From contig JADIMZ010000034.1 in the NCBI GenBank assembly GCA_017694335.1, positions 1 to 64,000 on the forward strand: a stretch of DNA of 64,000 nt. Direction: 5' to 3'. Position 1 is the first letter of the stretch; each line of letters begins with the position of its first letter. Below the pieces are notes generated by a model. The model did no database searches. It was not told the DNA's origin and saw only the letters and a list, made by a program, of their open reading frames with translations. The DNA is from Candidatus Pullibacteroides excrementavium. Lineage in GTDB: Bacteria > Bacteroidota > Bacteroidia > Bacteroidales > P3. A program made the position numbers and the translations under genes. This document shows positions 1-9,069 of this stretch, in pieces.

Positions 1-222
1 GATGTAAACCCCAATATCCCGAAAATTATGGTTCCCGGTCATAATGGTAACACCAGGCCCAAATGTCACCTTACTACCGATGGTAATCGCACAAACACTA
101 GAAAAAAGTGCGTTCGGACCAATGTAAACATCATTGCCGATGACAATTCGCTCATAGGAAAACACAGAATTCAAGGGACTAAAATGCACATTACGTCCAC
201 ATTGTTTAAATGCAGACCGCAT
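1..222 (-). CDS. Hexapeptide-repeat acyltransferase, N-terminal part (runs off the left edge)
   Basis: Reading leftward from an ATG at 222, an open frame runs to the window edge and shows left-handed beta-helix hexapeptides (IVIGNDVYIGPNALF, ITIGSKVTFGPG) followed by TGNHNF, where the histidine fits the catalytic position of CysE/LacA/NodL-type O-acetyltransferases. The product probably acetylates a sugar of the exopolysaccharide repeat. The start is uncertain: GTG at 234 lies 12 nt after a GGAGG, and the frame stays open farther upstream, so the protein may be longer. It follows the bi-domain oxidoreductase on the same strand. The C-terminus is outside the window. Confidence 0.7.
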   Translation of the reverse strand, partial: MRSAFKQCGRNVHFSPLNSVFSYERIVIGNDVYIGPNALFSSVCAITIGSKVTFGPGVTIMTGNHNFRDIGVYI

Positions 223-302
223 ACATTTTGACACGAAAAAATTACCCCTCCAACAAATAATCTTCTGATTTTCAATATAATATACGAAACGGGATTCATT
301 TT

Positions 303-2435
303 TCAAAATTTAACAACAGAGCCTGATTCTTGCAAAGATTTAAGTACAGCAAAAGTAGATTTCGTAACCGCAAAAATTTCGTCCATCGATATAGGCATGC
401 AACCTTCCTTCAAAGATTTGAAGAACTCAGACATCATATCTTTCTGCCCCTTGTCCTGTGCTGACAAGGTATGCTTTTCAAGCTTCTTTCCGTAAATCTC
501 GCATCTTTTGAAATCGCGAATAATGCCCGTCATACCTGTCGAATACACTTCAAAATATTCCTTTTCTAACAGTTTTGAGCCATTGGCATAATATGCCACC
601 ACCCCCGTCGAACCGTTCTCGAACTCCACAAGGATATTAACGGTGTCATTCAGTTTTTGGGAGTCAGACAAAGCCATCGCCGACACTTTACAGGGCAAGC
701 TTCCACACATAAAAGTCATAAAATCTATAAAATGGCAAGCCTCTCCTATAATACGGCCTCCTCCCACCTGCATATCTTGAATCCAAGAGTCTGCCGGTAT
801 GGCTCCTGCATTTACCCTATACACCATTGACATTTTCCCTGACCCCATTTTCTTCTTCAGAATCCTTGCAAAAGGAGAGAAACGTCGATTGAAACCAATC
901 ATGACACCCTGTTTCTTTTCCGCACAGAGCTTTTCTATCTCCTGCAACTCCTCCATTGTCAAACAAAGGGGTTTCTCCACATACACGTTCTTTCCCGCGT
1001 TCAAAGCATCCATAACATAACGAGCATGCGTATCATGCCTTGTCGCAACGAATATCGTATTTATCGTCTTATCTTGTAATATGTCTTGCTCCGAAGAGGT
1101 ACATTTTGCAAACTTGTACTTTTCTGCAACCCGTTTTGCCGTCGTCCCGGAATTGGTCATGACAGCGATACGGCCCACTTCGTCTGTGGACGGAAGATTT
1201 GGCAACAAATTCCCCTGCGCATAACTCCCTGCGCCGATAAACCCAATGTTTATACGGCTCGTTTTTACCGCTGTATTGACCTCCAACGCCTTGCGAACAT
1301 GTTCTTTGGAATAATCGTATTCAAGAACTATCCCCAAGAAAGGTTCTGAGCGATTCACAACAATATCATAGGCTTTAGGCGCGTCCTCAAACTTAAACCT
1401 ATGAGTTGTCAAATAAGAGATATCCATTTTGCCCGACGCCACCAAACGCTGAAAAGCCTCCATGTTGCGCTTTTCCGTCCAACGGACATAAGCTGCCGGG
1501 TAATCTTCACCCTTTTCTTCATAATTCAAATCGTAACGCCCCGGCCCATAGGAACAAGACATACGCAACTCCAACTCTTTCTTGTAATAATAAGGATCCC
1601 GATCAAAACCCGTTGGCACTGCCCCCAGCACAACGACCCGTCCTTTTTTACGGCAAATCGCTCCAGCAAAATTCACCGGATCCAAGCTATCGGTAGCCGC
1701 TGCAATAATTACAGCATCAACACCCAGCCCATGAGTATAATCCAATACCGCTTCAACAATCCCTGGATTGTTACGAGTGAAAGCCAAATCTGCACAATGT
1801 TTTCTCGACATTTCGACAGCTGCCTCCGAGACATCGATACCAATCACATTGACACCCGATGCCTTCAGTTCCAAACAAGCCAGTTGCCCTATCAAACCTA
1901 ACCCAATAACGGCACAAGTCTCGCCCAAACGCAGATCAGCCTGTCTTACCCCTTGAAGCGCAATTGCACCTAAAGTGTTATAACAAGCCAATGACAAATC
2001 CGCCTCCTTGTCCAGTTTAACACACAAATTGACCGGCACGCTTACAACTTCCGCATGATTGGCATAGCCAGCTCCCGCACAGGCCACAAAATCGCCGACC
2101 TCGAACCCAACCACATCATCCGCCACTTCAATCACTTCTCCTGCACAACTATAGCCCAAGGGAGAATAGGCATCCAACTTTTTCATGACAGCCCGGTATG
2201 TCTGTACAACACCCTGCTTCTTCAAAACATCCAATACCTGACGCACCTGTTGCGGGCGTTCTTTCGCTTTTCCTATCAAACTCTTACGTGCAGCTTTAAC
2301 TGTCGAACCTTCCGTACCCGCACTAATCAAAGAATAGTGATTCTTCACCAAAACCATACCATTTGCCAACTGAGGCATAGGCAATTCTTGAATCACCATT
2401 TCTCCAGAACCTAATTTTTGCGTTAGTTGCTCCAT
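303..2435 (-). CDS. Bi-domain oxidoreductase: zinc-type alcohol dehydrogenase fused to Gfo/Idh/MocA
   Basis: The 710-residue protein joins two redox modules. Residues about 1-345 are a medium-chain dehydrogenase with the nucleotide-binding motif GLGLIGQLACLELKASG. Residues from about 390 are a Gfo/Idh/MocA dehydrogenase with the Rossmann start NIGFIGAGSYAQG and the signature EKP in VYVEKPLCLT. This fused architecture is known from surface-polysaccharide clusters, where it is thought to oxidise or reduce a nucleotide sugar; the substrate is unknown. It lies 16 nt after the acyltransferase stop and is probably in the same leftward operon. Both domains look intact and full length. Confidence 0.85.
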   Translation of the reverse strand: MEQLTQKLGSGEMVIQELPMPQLANGMVLVKNHYSLISAGTEGSTVKAARKSLIGKAKERPQQVRQVLDVLKKQGVVQTYRAVMKKLDAYSPLGYSCAGEVIEVADDVVGFEVGDFVACAGAGYANHAEVVSVPVNLCVKLDKEADLSLACYNTLGAIALQGVRQADLRLGETCAVIGLGLIGQLACLELKASGVNVIGIDVSEAAVEMSRKHCADLAFTRNNPGIVEAVLDYTHGLGVDAVIIAAATDSLDPVNFAGAICRKKGRVVVLGAVPTGFDRDPYYYKKELELRMSCSYGPGRYDLNYEEKGEDYPAAYVRWTEKRNMEAFQRLVASGKMDISYLTTHRFKFEDAPKAYDIVVNRSEPFLGIVLEYDYSKEHVRKALEVNTAVKTSRINIGFIGAGSYAQGNLLPNLPSTDEVGRIAVMTNSGTTAKRVAEKYKFAKCTSSEQDILQDKTINTIFVATRHDTHARYVMDALNAGKNVYVEKPLCLTMEELQEIEKLCAEKKQGVMIGFNRRFSPFARILKKKMGSGKMSMVYRVNAGAIPADSWIQDMQVGGGRIIGEACHFIDFMTFMCGSLPCKVSAMALSDSQKLNDTVNILVEFENGSTGVVAYYANGSKLLEKEYFEVYSTGMTGIIRDFKRCEIYGKKLEKHTLSAQDKGQKDMMSEFFKSLKEGCMPISMDEIFAVTKSTFAVLKSLQESGSVVKF

Positions 2436-2451
2436 TGCTATTACTATTATC

Positions 2452-3018
2452 TTATTTATATCCTTTAATAGTTTGCCATTCCGCCAAAATATACTCTACA
2501 GAATACAAAGATGGCTTTTGCATTGTAGACAAATGCTTGCCTAATTCCTGATTGGAAAATCTAGGCTTTATCGGTTTACACGGCACTCCCACAGCGATAG
2601 TATACGGAGGAATTGTCTTCGTCACAACACTACCTGCTCCAATTATACACCCTTCTGAAATTTTGACACCAGGCAAAATTACCACATTAGCCCCAATCCA
2701 AACATCATCCTCAATTTCAACTCCTTTATAAATTTTATCATGGGATACTTCAAACATACTTTTTCCAACAACATCATATCTGTGATTAGAACATTCTATC
2801 ACTAAATTAGGGCCAATGATAATATTATTATGAAACTTCAACTTATAAGCCGATACATGAAAATTTTCCGAAATAAAGATGTTATCCCCCATCACTATTT
2901 CGCTCGAATGTGTAAAGGTACCACCGCGTGAAAGCTTGACATTGCGCCCAACAGAAGCTGATTTCAAATAGAATTTGAAATAATAAATCCGTTGAAACAA
3001 TTCTCTTATAAAAAACAT
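2452..3018 (-). CDS. CysE/LacA/NodL-type hexapeptide O-acetyltransferase
   Basis: The 188-residue protein has the left-handed beta-helix repeats of sugar O-acetyltransferases (VEIEDDVWIGANVVILPG, IIGAGSVVTKTIPPYTIAVG) and a histidine in ECSNHRYD at the usual catalytic position. It probably transfers acetyl from acetyl-CoA to a sugar of the polysaccharide unit. I place the start at MFFIREL (3018): AGGAG lies 8 nt upstream, and the longer frame to 3060 would overlap the previous glycosyltransferase gene. It sits between a GT4 transferase and the bi-domain oxidoreductase, all read leftward. Confidence 0.85.
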   Translation of the reverse strand: MFFIRELFQRIYYFKFYLKSASVGRNVKLSRGGTFTHSSEIVMGDNIFISENFHVSAYKLKFHNNIIIGPNLVIECSNHRYDVVGKSMFEVSHDKIYKGVEIEDDVWIGANVVILPGVKISEGCIIGAGSVVTKTIPPYTIAVGVPCKPIKPRFSNQELGKHLSTMQKPSLYSVEYILAEWQTIKGYK

Positions 3019-3035
3019 ATTATTAACTCCTCTTT

Positions 3036-4166
3036 TTATTTCACAACACTTCGAATACAATTTTCAATTGTTCCAATATAAGTATTTACATTATAGAAAT
3101 TTTCTATTTTATACAGGGATTGACGCTTCATTTTCCCCAACAAATCCCGATCCCTATAGAGTACCTCTAAATACTGACACAAAGATTTTTCATTCAATTT
3201 AGGATCTCGAAACCCATTCGTTTGATCAACTAAATCAACCTCACACCCATCACCAATTGAACAAATAACAGGTAATCCATATGCCATTGCCTCAGAAATA
3301 GCTAATCCACCTAAACCAGGCAAGACAAAAACATCTGCAGTTGCAAAATACTTATATAAGCCATCAATAACTTGCCCTGGAGTTTCAAGACTGTTTTCTA
3401 TCCCTTTCTGTCTGGCTCGTTCCCTTATTTCTGGCAAATAACTTCCTCCACCCACGATTGTCAAACATACATCGGATTTAGATTTAGAAAAATCGGCGAA
3501 AGCATCAATAAGTATTTCGATTTTTTTCTTTTTATTAACGGCTCCAACATATAAAACATTAAAATTATTACCCTTAGTTGCAGAGACCTCCGCATATTCT
3601 CTCGTTTGTCGAAGATGCTTTATACGCTCAGTCTCAACCACATTTACCGCAGTAAAAATCTTTTTCTCTGGAATCCCTATAGATTTATAATATTCTTTAC
3701 CAACACTGCTATATACAAGATGTGCATCACATCTCTTTTCAATCCACTGGACAAATTGATCTTTCCGTGTATTTAATTGCTCATTTTGCAATTTTCCCAA
3801 GCCCCACCAAATAATCTTTTTTCGAAACAACTTAGCATAGATAAAACCAAGCATCGCATTTGCGAAGTTTGATTTCCCTTCAGTAACAATTACATCTGGA
3901 TTTTCTCTTATCAAATGGAAAAAGAGAGATGGGCAAAATGGCATCTGCCGCTCAATGCCATTATGCTTTTTTGTAATTTTAATCGTGGGAAGTTTTTGGG
4001 CAGCAAAACCTTCTATATGCTCTCCGCTTACAACCTTTGTCCCTTTAAAATCAGCACCATAAAACACTTTCAGACTAACATTTTCAAGATTTGCAATCCG
4101 CTGAAACATCGGGCAACGCCAATGCTGAACAACTCGATACAAAACCACAACTCGAATCTTTTTCAT
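3036..4166 (-). CDS. GT4-family glycosyltransferase
   Basis: A 376-residue GT-B fold glycosyltransferase. The C-terminal half carries the retaining GT4 signature around VLPGLGGLAISEAMAYGLPV, with the E-x7-E pair that binds the donor nucleotide sugar, and NVLYVGAVNKKKKIEIL opens the C-terminal Rossmann domain. It should add one sugar to the lipid-linked repeat on the cytoplasmic face; donor and acceptor cannot be read from sequence. The start at 4166 begins MKKIRVVVLYRVVQHW, typical for the family. A 222-bp AT-rich stretch (4167-4388) with no convincing gene separates it from the ATP-grasp gene upstream. Confidence 0.88.
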   Translation of the reverse strand: MKKIRVVVLYRVVQHWRCPMFQRIANLENVSLKVFYGADFKGTKVVSGEHIEGFAAQKLPTIKITKKHNGIERQMPFCPSLFFHLIRENPDVIVTEGKSNFANAMLGFIYAKLFRKKIIWWGLGKLQNEQLNTRKDQFVQWIEKRCDAHLVYSSVGKEYYKSIGIPEKKIFTAVNVVETERIKHLRQTREYAEVSATKGNNFNVLYVGAVNKKKKIEILIDAFADFSKSKSDVCLTIVGGGSYLPEIRERARQKGIENSLETPGQVIDGLYKYFATADVFVLPGLGGLAISEAMAYGLPVICSIGDGCEVDLVDQTNGFRDPKLNEKSLCQYLEVLYRDRDLLGKMKRQSLYKIENFYNVNTYIGTIENCIRSVVK

Positions 4167-4388
4167 CTTTATAAACCTTTAGATGTCAAAAAAACACCAA
4201 ATGCAACATCAAAATACCGAAAAACCTTCTCACTCAAGACAAGTCTTTCTCGTATACAGAAAACAATTCTCCGAGCAAGCAACGGTCCCCCAAAACCAGC
4301 AACCGCAATTTCCCTTCCCTCATTCCATACATACCCATTGCAAAACCAACACCGACCTTTCCCCCAAAACGCCATCCCAACATACACA

Positions 4389-5336
4389 CTAAAAACCTCT
4401 TGCCAGAATAGGCTCAATGTTCATTTTCTTTCCCAAATAAGAGTATCTCTCTAGAGTAAACCCCCCATACCCTGTCGAAAAAGTAAGCTCACCGATATAC
4501 AGCCGTCCTCGCACCTCATAAAAATCAATCCTCACCTGTGCAAAGTCAACAGATATTTCCCTACAAATGTGCAACATCTCATCAAAATTAACAGGACGAG
4601 GTAAAACGCATGAACTCTTGCTCCAATGAGAAGACTCTACCAAATATTCCGGATGGCTTTTCCAGTCCAAATCGTAACATGCCAAATCCGTATGGTTTTC
4701 AGTACGATTAGAAACCACCAAAAACCACTGAGGTTCTCCGCTGACACAGAAAACCTTATAATCAATTAAAGAATTTGGCGAATATGACATCCCTATCGTG
4801 TCATTTTCAAGAAGTTCTTCTGCAATAATACAAGGAGGAATCCTTAAGTAGTGGTATTGCCCACCCGCATAGCCATATGGACGCTTTAACCATTTTTGCA
4901 TCTTTTTTCGAAGCATATCTTCATCGACTTTAAGCTTGTCTTTAACAACAACAACTGTCCCACAGCCATTGTTTGTTTTTAAAACAAATGATTTTGGCAA
5001 TCCGGAAAAGTCGATGTCCCCTGCCGAATTCCAACATCCATACAACTCGGGCAAACAATCACCAAATCCATGCTCCTCCACATATTTTCGCATTCGATAC
5101 TTATCTGCACACAACGACCATAAAGAAGTATCGGCATAAATTTCCATCCAGGCAATCTTCTCTATAATATCTACTGGACTTCTCCAATTAATCTTCTTAT
5201 GAAAAACTTTCTTATAAAGACTATTTGCAGGAATCCTCTTATCCACCCTGCTCAACAACTTCCACTTATACTGCAAACACACTTTATACACCTCAACAAG
5301 GACAGATATTCTCTTCAATCTAACTCTTATATTCAT
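4389..5336 (-). CDS. TupA-like ATP-grasp protein
   Basis: The 315-residue protein matches the ATP-grasp family named after TupA of teichuronopeptide synthesis: the ATP-binding stretch FVLKTNNGCGTVVVVKDK at about 116-133, then PCIIAEELLEN, a DYKVFCVSGEP strand and a metal-binding end QVRIDFYEVRGRLYIGEL. Such proteins lie in polysaccharide clusters and probably ligate an amino acid or another carboxylate or amine to a sugar, giving an aminoacyl-decorated repeat. The substrate is unknown here. Nothing looks missing. Confidence 0.8.
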   Translation of the reverse strand: MNIRVRLKRISVLVEVYKVCLQYKWKLLSRVDKRIPANSLYKKVFHKKINWRSPVDIIEKIAWMEIYADTSLWSLCADKYRMRKYVEEHGFGDCLPELYGCWNSAGDIDFSGLPKSFVLKTNNGCGTVVVVKDKLKVDEDMLRKKMQKWLKRPYGYAGGQYHYLRIPPCIIAEELLENDTIGMSYSPNSLIDYKVFCVSGEPQWFLVVSNRTENHTDLACYDLDWKSHPEYLVESSHWSKSSCVLPRPVNFDEMLHICREISVDFAQVRIDFYEVRGRLYIGELTFSTGYGGFTLERYSYLGKKMNIEPILARGF

Positions 5337-5470
5337 TTCTAAAACCCTCTCAAAACAAGATTATACATATTCAATAAAAAATCCCAAAGGATTCCCTTGC
5401 CAAAAGGAATTCGTGAATGTTATAAAACAAATCATAAATACGGTCCAACGCCTCCTCCAATCCCTCCGTC

Positions 5471-6529
5471 CTACAAAACAGAAGCATACAAACAACTTAA
5501 TTTCTTCTGAACACTGTCTACACCATAAGACTCCGCTCGGCATCTTGACATTTCCCCCATATGTTTTTGTATATTGCTATTTGTCAATAGAATATCTATT
5601 GATTCCTGTATAGCAACAATATCTCCTGGAGAAAACAAGAATCCGTTGACTCCATTTTCAACCAGTTCAGGTATTCCACCCACATTTGTAGCCAAAATCG
5701 GCAAACCATGGGACATGGCTTCCAAAATAGACATAGGCAATCCTTCTTTGTATGAAGGAAGAACATAAGCATCAGCAAGATCAAAGAGTGCTTCTTTTTT
5801 TTCTCCCGTCACCCACCCCAAAAATGTCACAACATCATGTAAATGAAATTCCTCTATCTCATTCACCAAACGATCCTCTTCATATTTTCCCCCAGCAATG
5901 TACAAATGTACCCGTCCAGAATAGTATGCGTGGTGAGATTTTAACAAATTCACCAAATCAAAGACACCTTTTTCTTTATAAACAAAACCGAGAAATAGAA
6001 GATTAAACACTCCATGTTCCTTCCTTTCCCTTTGACTATTTCCTGAAAGAAGAGGTATCACATTAGGAATAACGTGGACATTATCGATACCTACGTCCTC
6101 CGTATAGAACCGCCCCCAACTATCGGAAAGAGCAACAATGCCATCTACTTTACCAAGTTCCCGTTTCACAAAAGACACGTGTGTACTATAATACTCTCTA
6201 AAGCCACCACCATGCATATGCATGACTACTTTCTTTCCAAACAACCTAGCAATCTTAGCCGTCATAGTTGCATAAAAAAAGCCCTTATATGAAGGAGTGT
6301 GTATATGAACTATTCGGATAGATGGGTGGACTATAAATTGGAATATCATCCTCAAAGGATGGAACACGAACAAAAAATAGCTCAAAAAGGTTCGCTCGCC
6401 ACGACCATTCGGAACAAAATAGAATGGATTATACACAAATTTCTGATAATTATACAATAATTGCGCAATCCCCCCCCTAGGTTCCTTACAATAAACCCCA
6501 ACAGTTAACACCTTCTTTGCAAAGTTCAT
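5471..6529 (-). CDS. GT4-family glycosyltransferase
   Basis: A 352-residue GT4 transferase with the N-terminal glycine-rich loop CKEPRGGIAQLLYNY and the donor-binding region LPSYKEGLPMSILEAMSHG followed by NVGGIPELVENGVNGFL. I choose ATG at 6529 (MNFAKKVLTVGVYC); the longer frame to 6616 adds an unlikely hydrophobic leader in the spacer. It should transfer one sugar during repeat assembly at the inner membrane. It lies between the ATP-grasp gene and another GT4 gene on the same strand. Confidence 0.88.
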   Translation of the reverse strand: MNFAKKVLTVGVYCKEPRGGIAQLLYNYQKFVYNPFYFVPNGRGERTFLSYFLFVFHPLRMIFQFIVHPSIRIVHIHTPSYKGFFYATMTAKIARLFGKKVVMHMHGGGFREYYSTHVSFVKRELGKVDGIVALSDSWGRFYTEDVGIDNVHVIPNVIPLLSGNSQRERKEHGVFNLLFLGFVYKEKGVFDLVNLLKSHHAYYSGRVHLYIAGGKYEEDRLVNEIEEFHLHDVVTFLGWVTGEKKEALFDLADAYVLPSYKEGLPMSILEAMSHGLPILATNVGGIPELVENGVNGFLFSPGDIVAIQESIDILLTNSNIQKHMGEMSRCRAESYGVDSVQKKLSCLYASVL

Positions 6530-6640
6530 CGCTATAATATAAAAATTGAAACATTCAAACAAAAAAACAATATGTCTCCAATCAAAGAGAAAACGTACAC
6601 CACAAATATGAAGCAAACCAATCCACTTAAAAACAAATCT

Positions 6641-7732
6641 CTATATCTCCTCGAATACACCCAAATACCTGCGTGCACATCGATCCATCTTAAAATTTTG
6701 ATCAAAATAAGCCACCACCTTCTCCTTAGAAATATGCCCACGTAAAGCCCTCAATAAAGCCTCATAATAGGATGCTTCCGAAACATCCCCAGAAAGGTAG
6801 CCTGTAACCCCATCTACAACTGCATCAACCATGCCACCAACCGGTGTACAAATAGGTATTACCCCCAGAGACATAGCTTCTATCAAGGATATAGGAAACC
6901 CTTCATACAAAGAAGACAAGCAAAAGAAATCCGCACATTTTAAATAATCGCCAACATTGCTTTTTTCTCCTAAAAAATAAATATTGCCACATGCAGTCGC
7001 ACGCAATATGGCTCCTTCTCCATCATCAAATCCACGTCCCAATATCAACAAACAAAAATCAACTCCCTCCACACACAACCGATTAAAAACAGATATCAAC
7101 ATTTTCTGATTCTTCGCTTCGTGAAAACGAGCAACATGTATAAAGACAGGCGTCGTGCCATTTTTTTTATAACTAAGGACTTCCAACCTAACATCGTCCA
7201 AAAATGAAGTATTTCTCAACGGAACAATACCATTCTCTATCACTATAGCATTGCGCAAACCGTAACAATCCACATACGACCGATAACACATCTCTGAAAT
7301 AACAACCGGTTGCACTACTTTCCATCGATATAAGAAACGAAACAATTTAAAATGCCACTTACTCCTTCCAGACGCATGTTTTGCCACACTATGCAGAGTA
7401 TGAACCACTTTCACCTTAGGAAAAAGAACATATACAAGAACAAGATACTGTATAATGGAGAGGTGACAATGTATCACATCCGGAGTAGCAGATTTTACAT
7501 ACTTATAGACTGAACAAATCGCGTGAAAAAACGAATAGCCTTTCACTTGTAAAGAAACCACCGGAATTCTTTCATCAAGAAAGGTTCGACAAAAATCCGA
7601 ACCAGGCCCCGTATCACCCAAAACACCAATCGAAACATCAACCCCCATACGCTTCAATTGGTTGGACAAATCAACCACAAAATGCTCTGCCCCTCCTGAG
7701 GCCAAAGACGGAATAATCTGCAAGACTTTCAT
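6641..7732 (-). CDS. GT4-family glycosyltransferase
   Basis: A 363-residue GT-B transferase opening with VLQIIPSLASGGAEHFVVDL, the classic start of GT4 enzymes in polysaccharide clusters, and ending with the donor-binding segment SLYEGFPISLIEAMSLG plus VGGMVDAVVDGVTGYL. Its ATG overlaps the TGA of the polymerase-like gene upstream by 4 nt (7729-7732), so the two are probably translationally coupled. Donor specificity cannot be inferred. Confidence 0.88.
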   Translation of the reverse strand: MKVLQIIPSLASGGAEHFVVDLSNQLKRMGVDVSIGVLGDTGPGSDFCRTFLDERIPVVSLQVKGYSFFHAICSVYKYVKSATPDVIHCHLSIIQYLVLVYVLFPKVKVVHTLHSVAKHASGRSKWHFKLFRFLYRWKVVQPVVISEMCYRSYVDCYGLRNAIVIENGIVPLRNTSFLDDVRLEVLSYKKNGTTPVFIHVARFHEAKNQKMLISVFNRLCVEGVDFCLLILGRGFDDGEGAILRATACGNIYFLGEKSNVGDYLKCADFFCLSSLYEGFPISLIEAMSLGVIPICTPVGGMVDAVVDGVTGYLSGDVSEASYYEALLRALRGHISKEKVVAYFDQNFKMDRCARRYLGVFEEI

Positions 7733-9066
7733 AACCGACCGTTTATCGTAGATTCACCAAGCTTAATCATTCTCATCAAATATCCAAAAATAGGCATGAC
7801 ATAGTACCATGAACCACCCACCCACGCAAAAATCAAATACAACACAAAAAGCCCCAACAAGGCAAGTCCCAAATCAGAATACATCCTACTACTACTTCGA
7901 TTTGCCCAAAAATAAGAAGCAAGCTTGATAAAGAAATATAACACTGCAAAAGAATAGACAAGACCATATTCTACTCCAAGAAAACATAAATAGCTCTCCA
8001 TCCCAAGTAATGTTTCATGATGTCCCCCGTCAAAAAGGACCTCCCCATAATATGAAAAACCATGCCCAAACAAAGGTTTTTCCATCAAAAAACGCATCGC
8101 AGCCATTATCTGCATCCCACGGCCCTCCATTGTGCTACCACCATACTCAACAGTACCATAACCACCTGGTAAAATCACATCCAATACTGAACCTACAACC
8201 TGGGAAATATACACCTCAATAGAATCAGGCAACAAGAATAGCGAAATAGTAAATAGGAAAATCAAAGAAAAGCTATAAATCATAAGGCGTCCCACACCTC
8301 GATCCAACAGTATCCACAAGACACCCCCCACAATAAAAGGAATTATTGCAGCCCGTGTTGCAGAAAAGAAAACATTTACAAACAGCAATACAGTACATAG
8401 CCACTGTGCCTTTGTTTTATTTTCCAACAAAACGAACAAACACAAGAAAAAAAACGAGCAAACAAGACCATATACTGAAGAAGAGACCAAAAAAGAGGTA
8501 ACACGAAATTCCCTATAGGTTCCAAGGTCAGTTTCTGAAAGGAATCGACCGTCCAATCCGAAAACATCCAAAACGGGATTCGTGTGTGTGAAAAAAGTTA
8601 TACACCCATATATGGTTACAATAAAAAGGACAGGAACCATCTTTACAAAAAAAGTACCATTCGTCCTTGAAAAATCATTCTCATGGCCTACTGCAAACCA
8701 CCCAACATATACCAAAAAATAAGTACCAAGAAAATCCACTATCCCCCTAAAAACGCCTCTCAAAGGTCCCACTCGAAAATCAAAAAGTCCAACCAAAAAA
8801 CAAGACAAAAAAACAAACAACAAAGGTTTAACAACTGGACATGTCAAAAAATTAGACAAACGAAATTCACCGTGAAGAACCAACGAACCCAAAAACAATG
8901 TAACATAAAACATATGCCCCAACAAGGGAGAGAGACGCAACACATCAATCATATCAGGAACCAATAATATCCCGACAAAAAACCAACACATTCTCTCCAA
9001 CCCAACGCGAAAAAGCACCTGGAAACCACAAAACACCCAGAGTAGAATAAACCCTACATACAGCAT
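7729..9066 (-). CDS. Wzy-like polysaccharide polymerase / O-antigen ligase family membrane protein
   Basis: A 445-residue polytopic membrane protein with roughly 10-12 hydrophobic segments and a long periplasmic loop in the C-terminal half (about 275-345) containing GRGMQIMAAMRFLMEKPLFG, the region typical of Wzy/WaaL-type proteins. It is the only candidate polymerase in the locus and would join flipped repeat units in the periplasm. Sequence conservation in this family is low, so the role comes from topology and context. The coding strand is very poor in C: the plus-strand line at 8701-8760 has only about three G. Confidence 0.78.
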   Translation of the reverse strand: MLYVGFILLWVFCGFQVLFRVGLERMCWFFVGILLVPDMIDVLRLSPLLGHMFYVTLFLGSLVLHGEFRLSNFLTCPVVKPLLFVFLSCFLVGLFDFRVGPLRGVFRGIVDFLGTYFLVYVGWFAVGHENDFSRTNGTFFVKMVPVLFIVTIYGCITFFTHTNPVLDVFGLDGRFLSETDLGTYREFRVTSFLVSSSVYGLVCSFFFLCLFVLLENKTKAQWLCTVLLFVNVFFSATRAAIIPFIVGGVLWILLDRGVGRLMIYSFSLIFLFTISLFLLPDSIEVYISQVVGSVLDVILPGGYGTVEYGGSTMEGRGMQIMAAMRFLMEKPLFGHGFSYYGEVLFDGGHHETLLGMESYLCFLGVEYGLVYSFAVLYFFIKLASYFWANRSSSRMYSDLGLALLGLFVLYLIFAWVGGSWYYVMPIFGYLMRMIKLGESTINGRL

Positions 9067-9069
9067 ATG

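Noticed and set aside
4169-4417. An 82-codon frame on the minus strand between the GT4 and ATP-grasp genes
   Set aside because: It overlaps the end of the ATP-grasp gene, has odd Trp/Cys-rich composition, no ribosome site and no resemblance to any family; the 222-bp gap looks non-coding.
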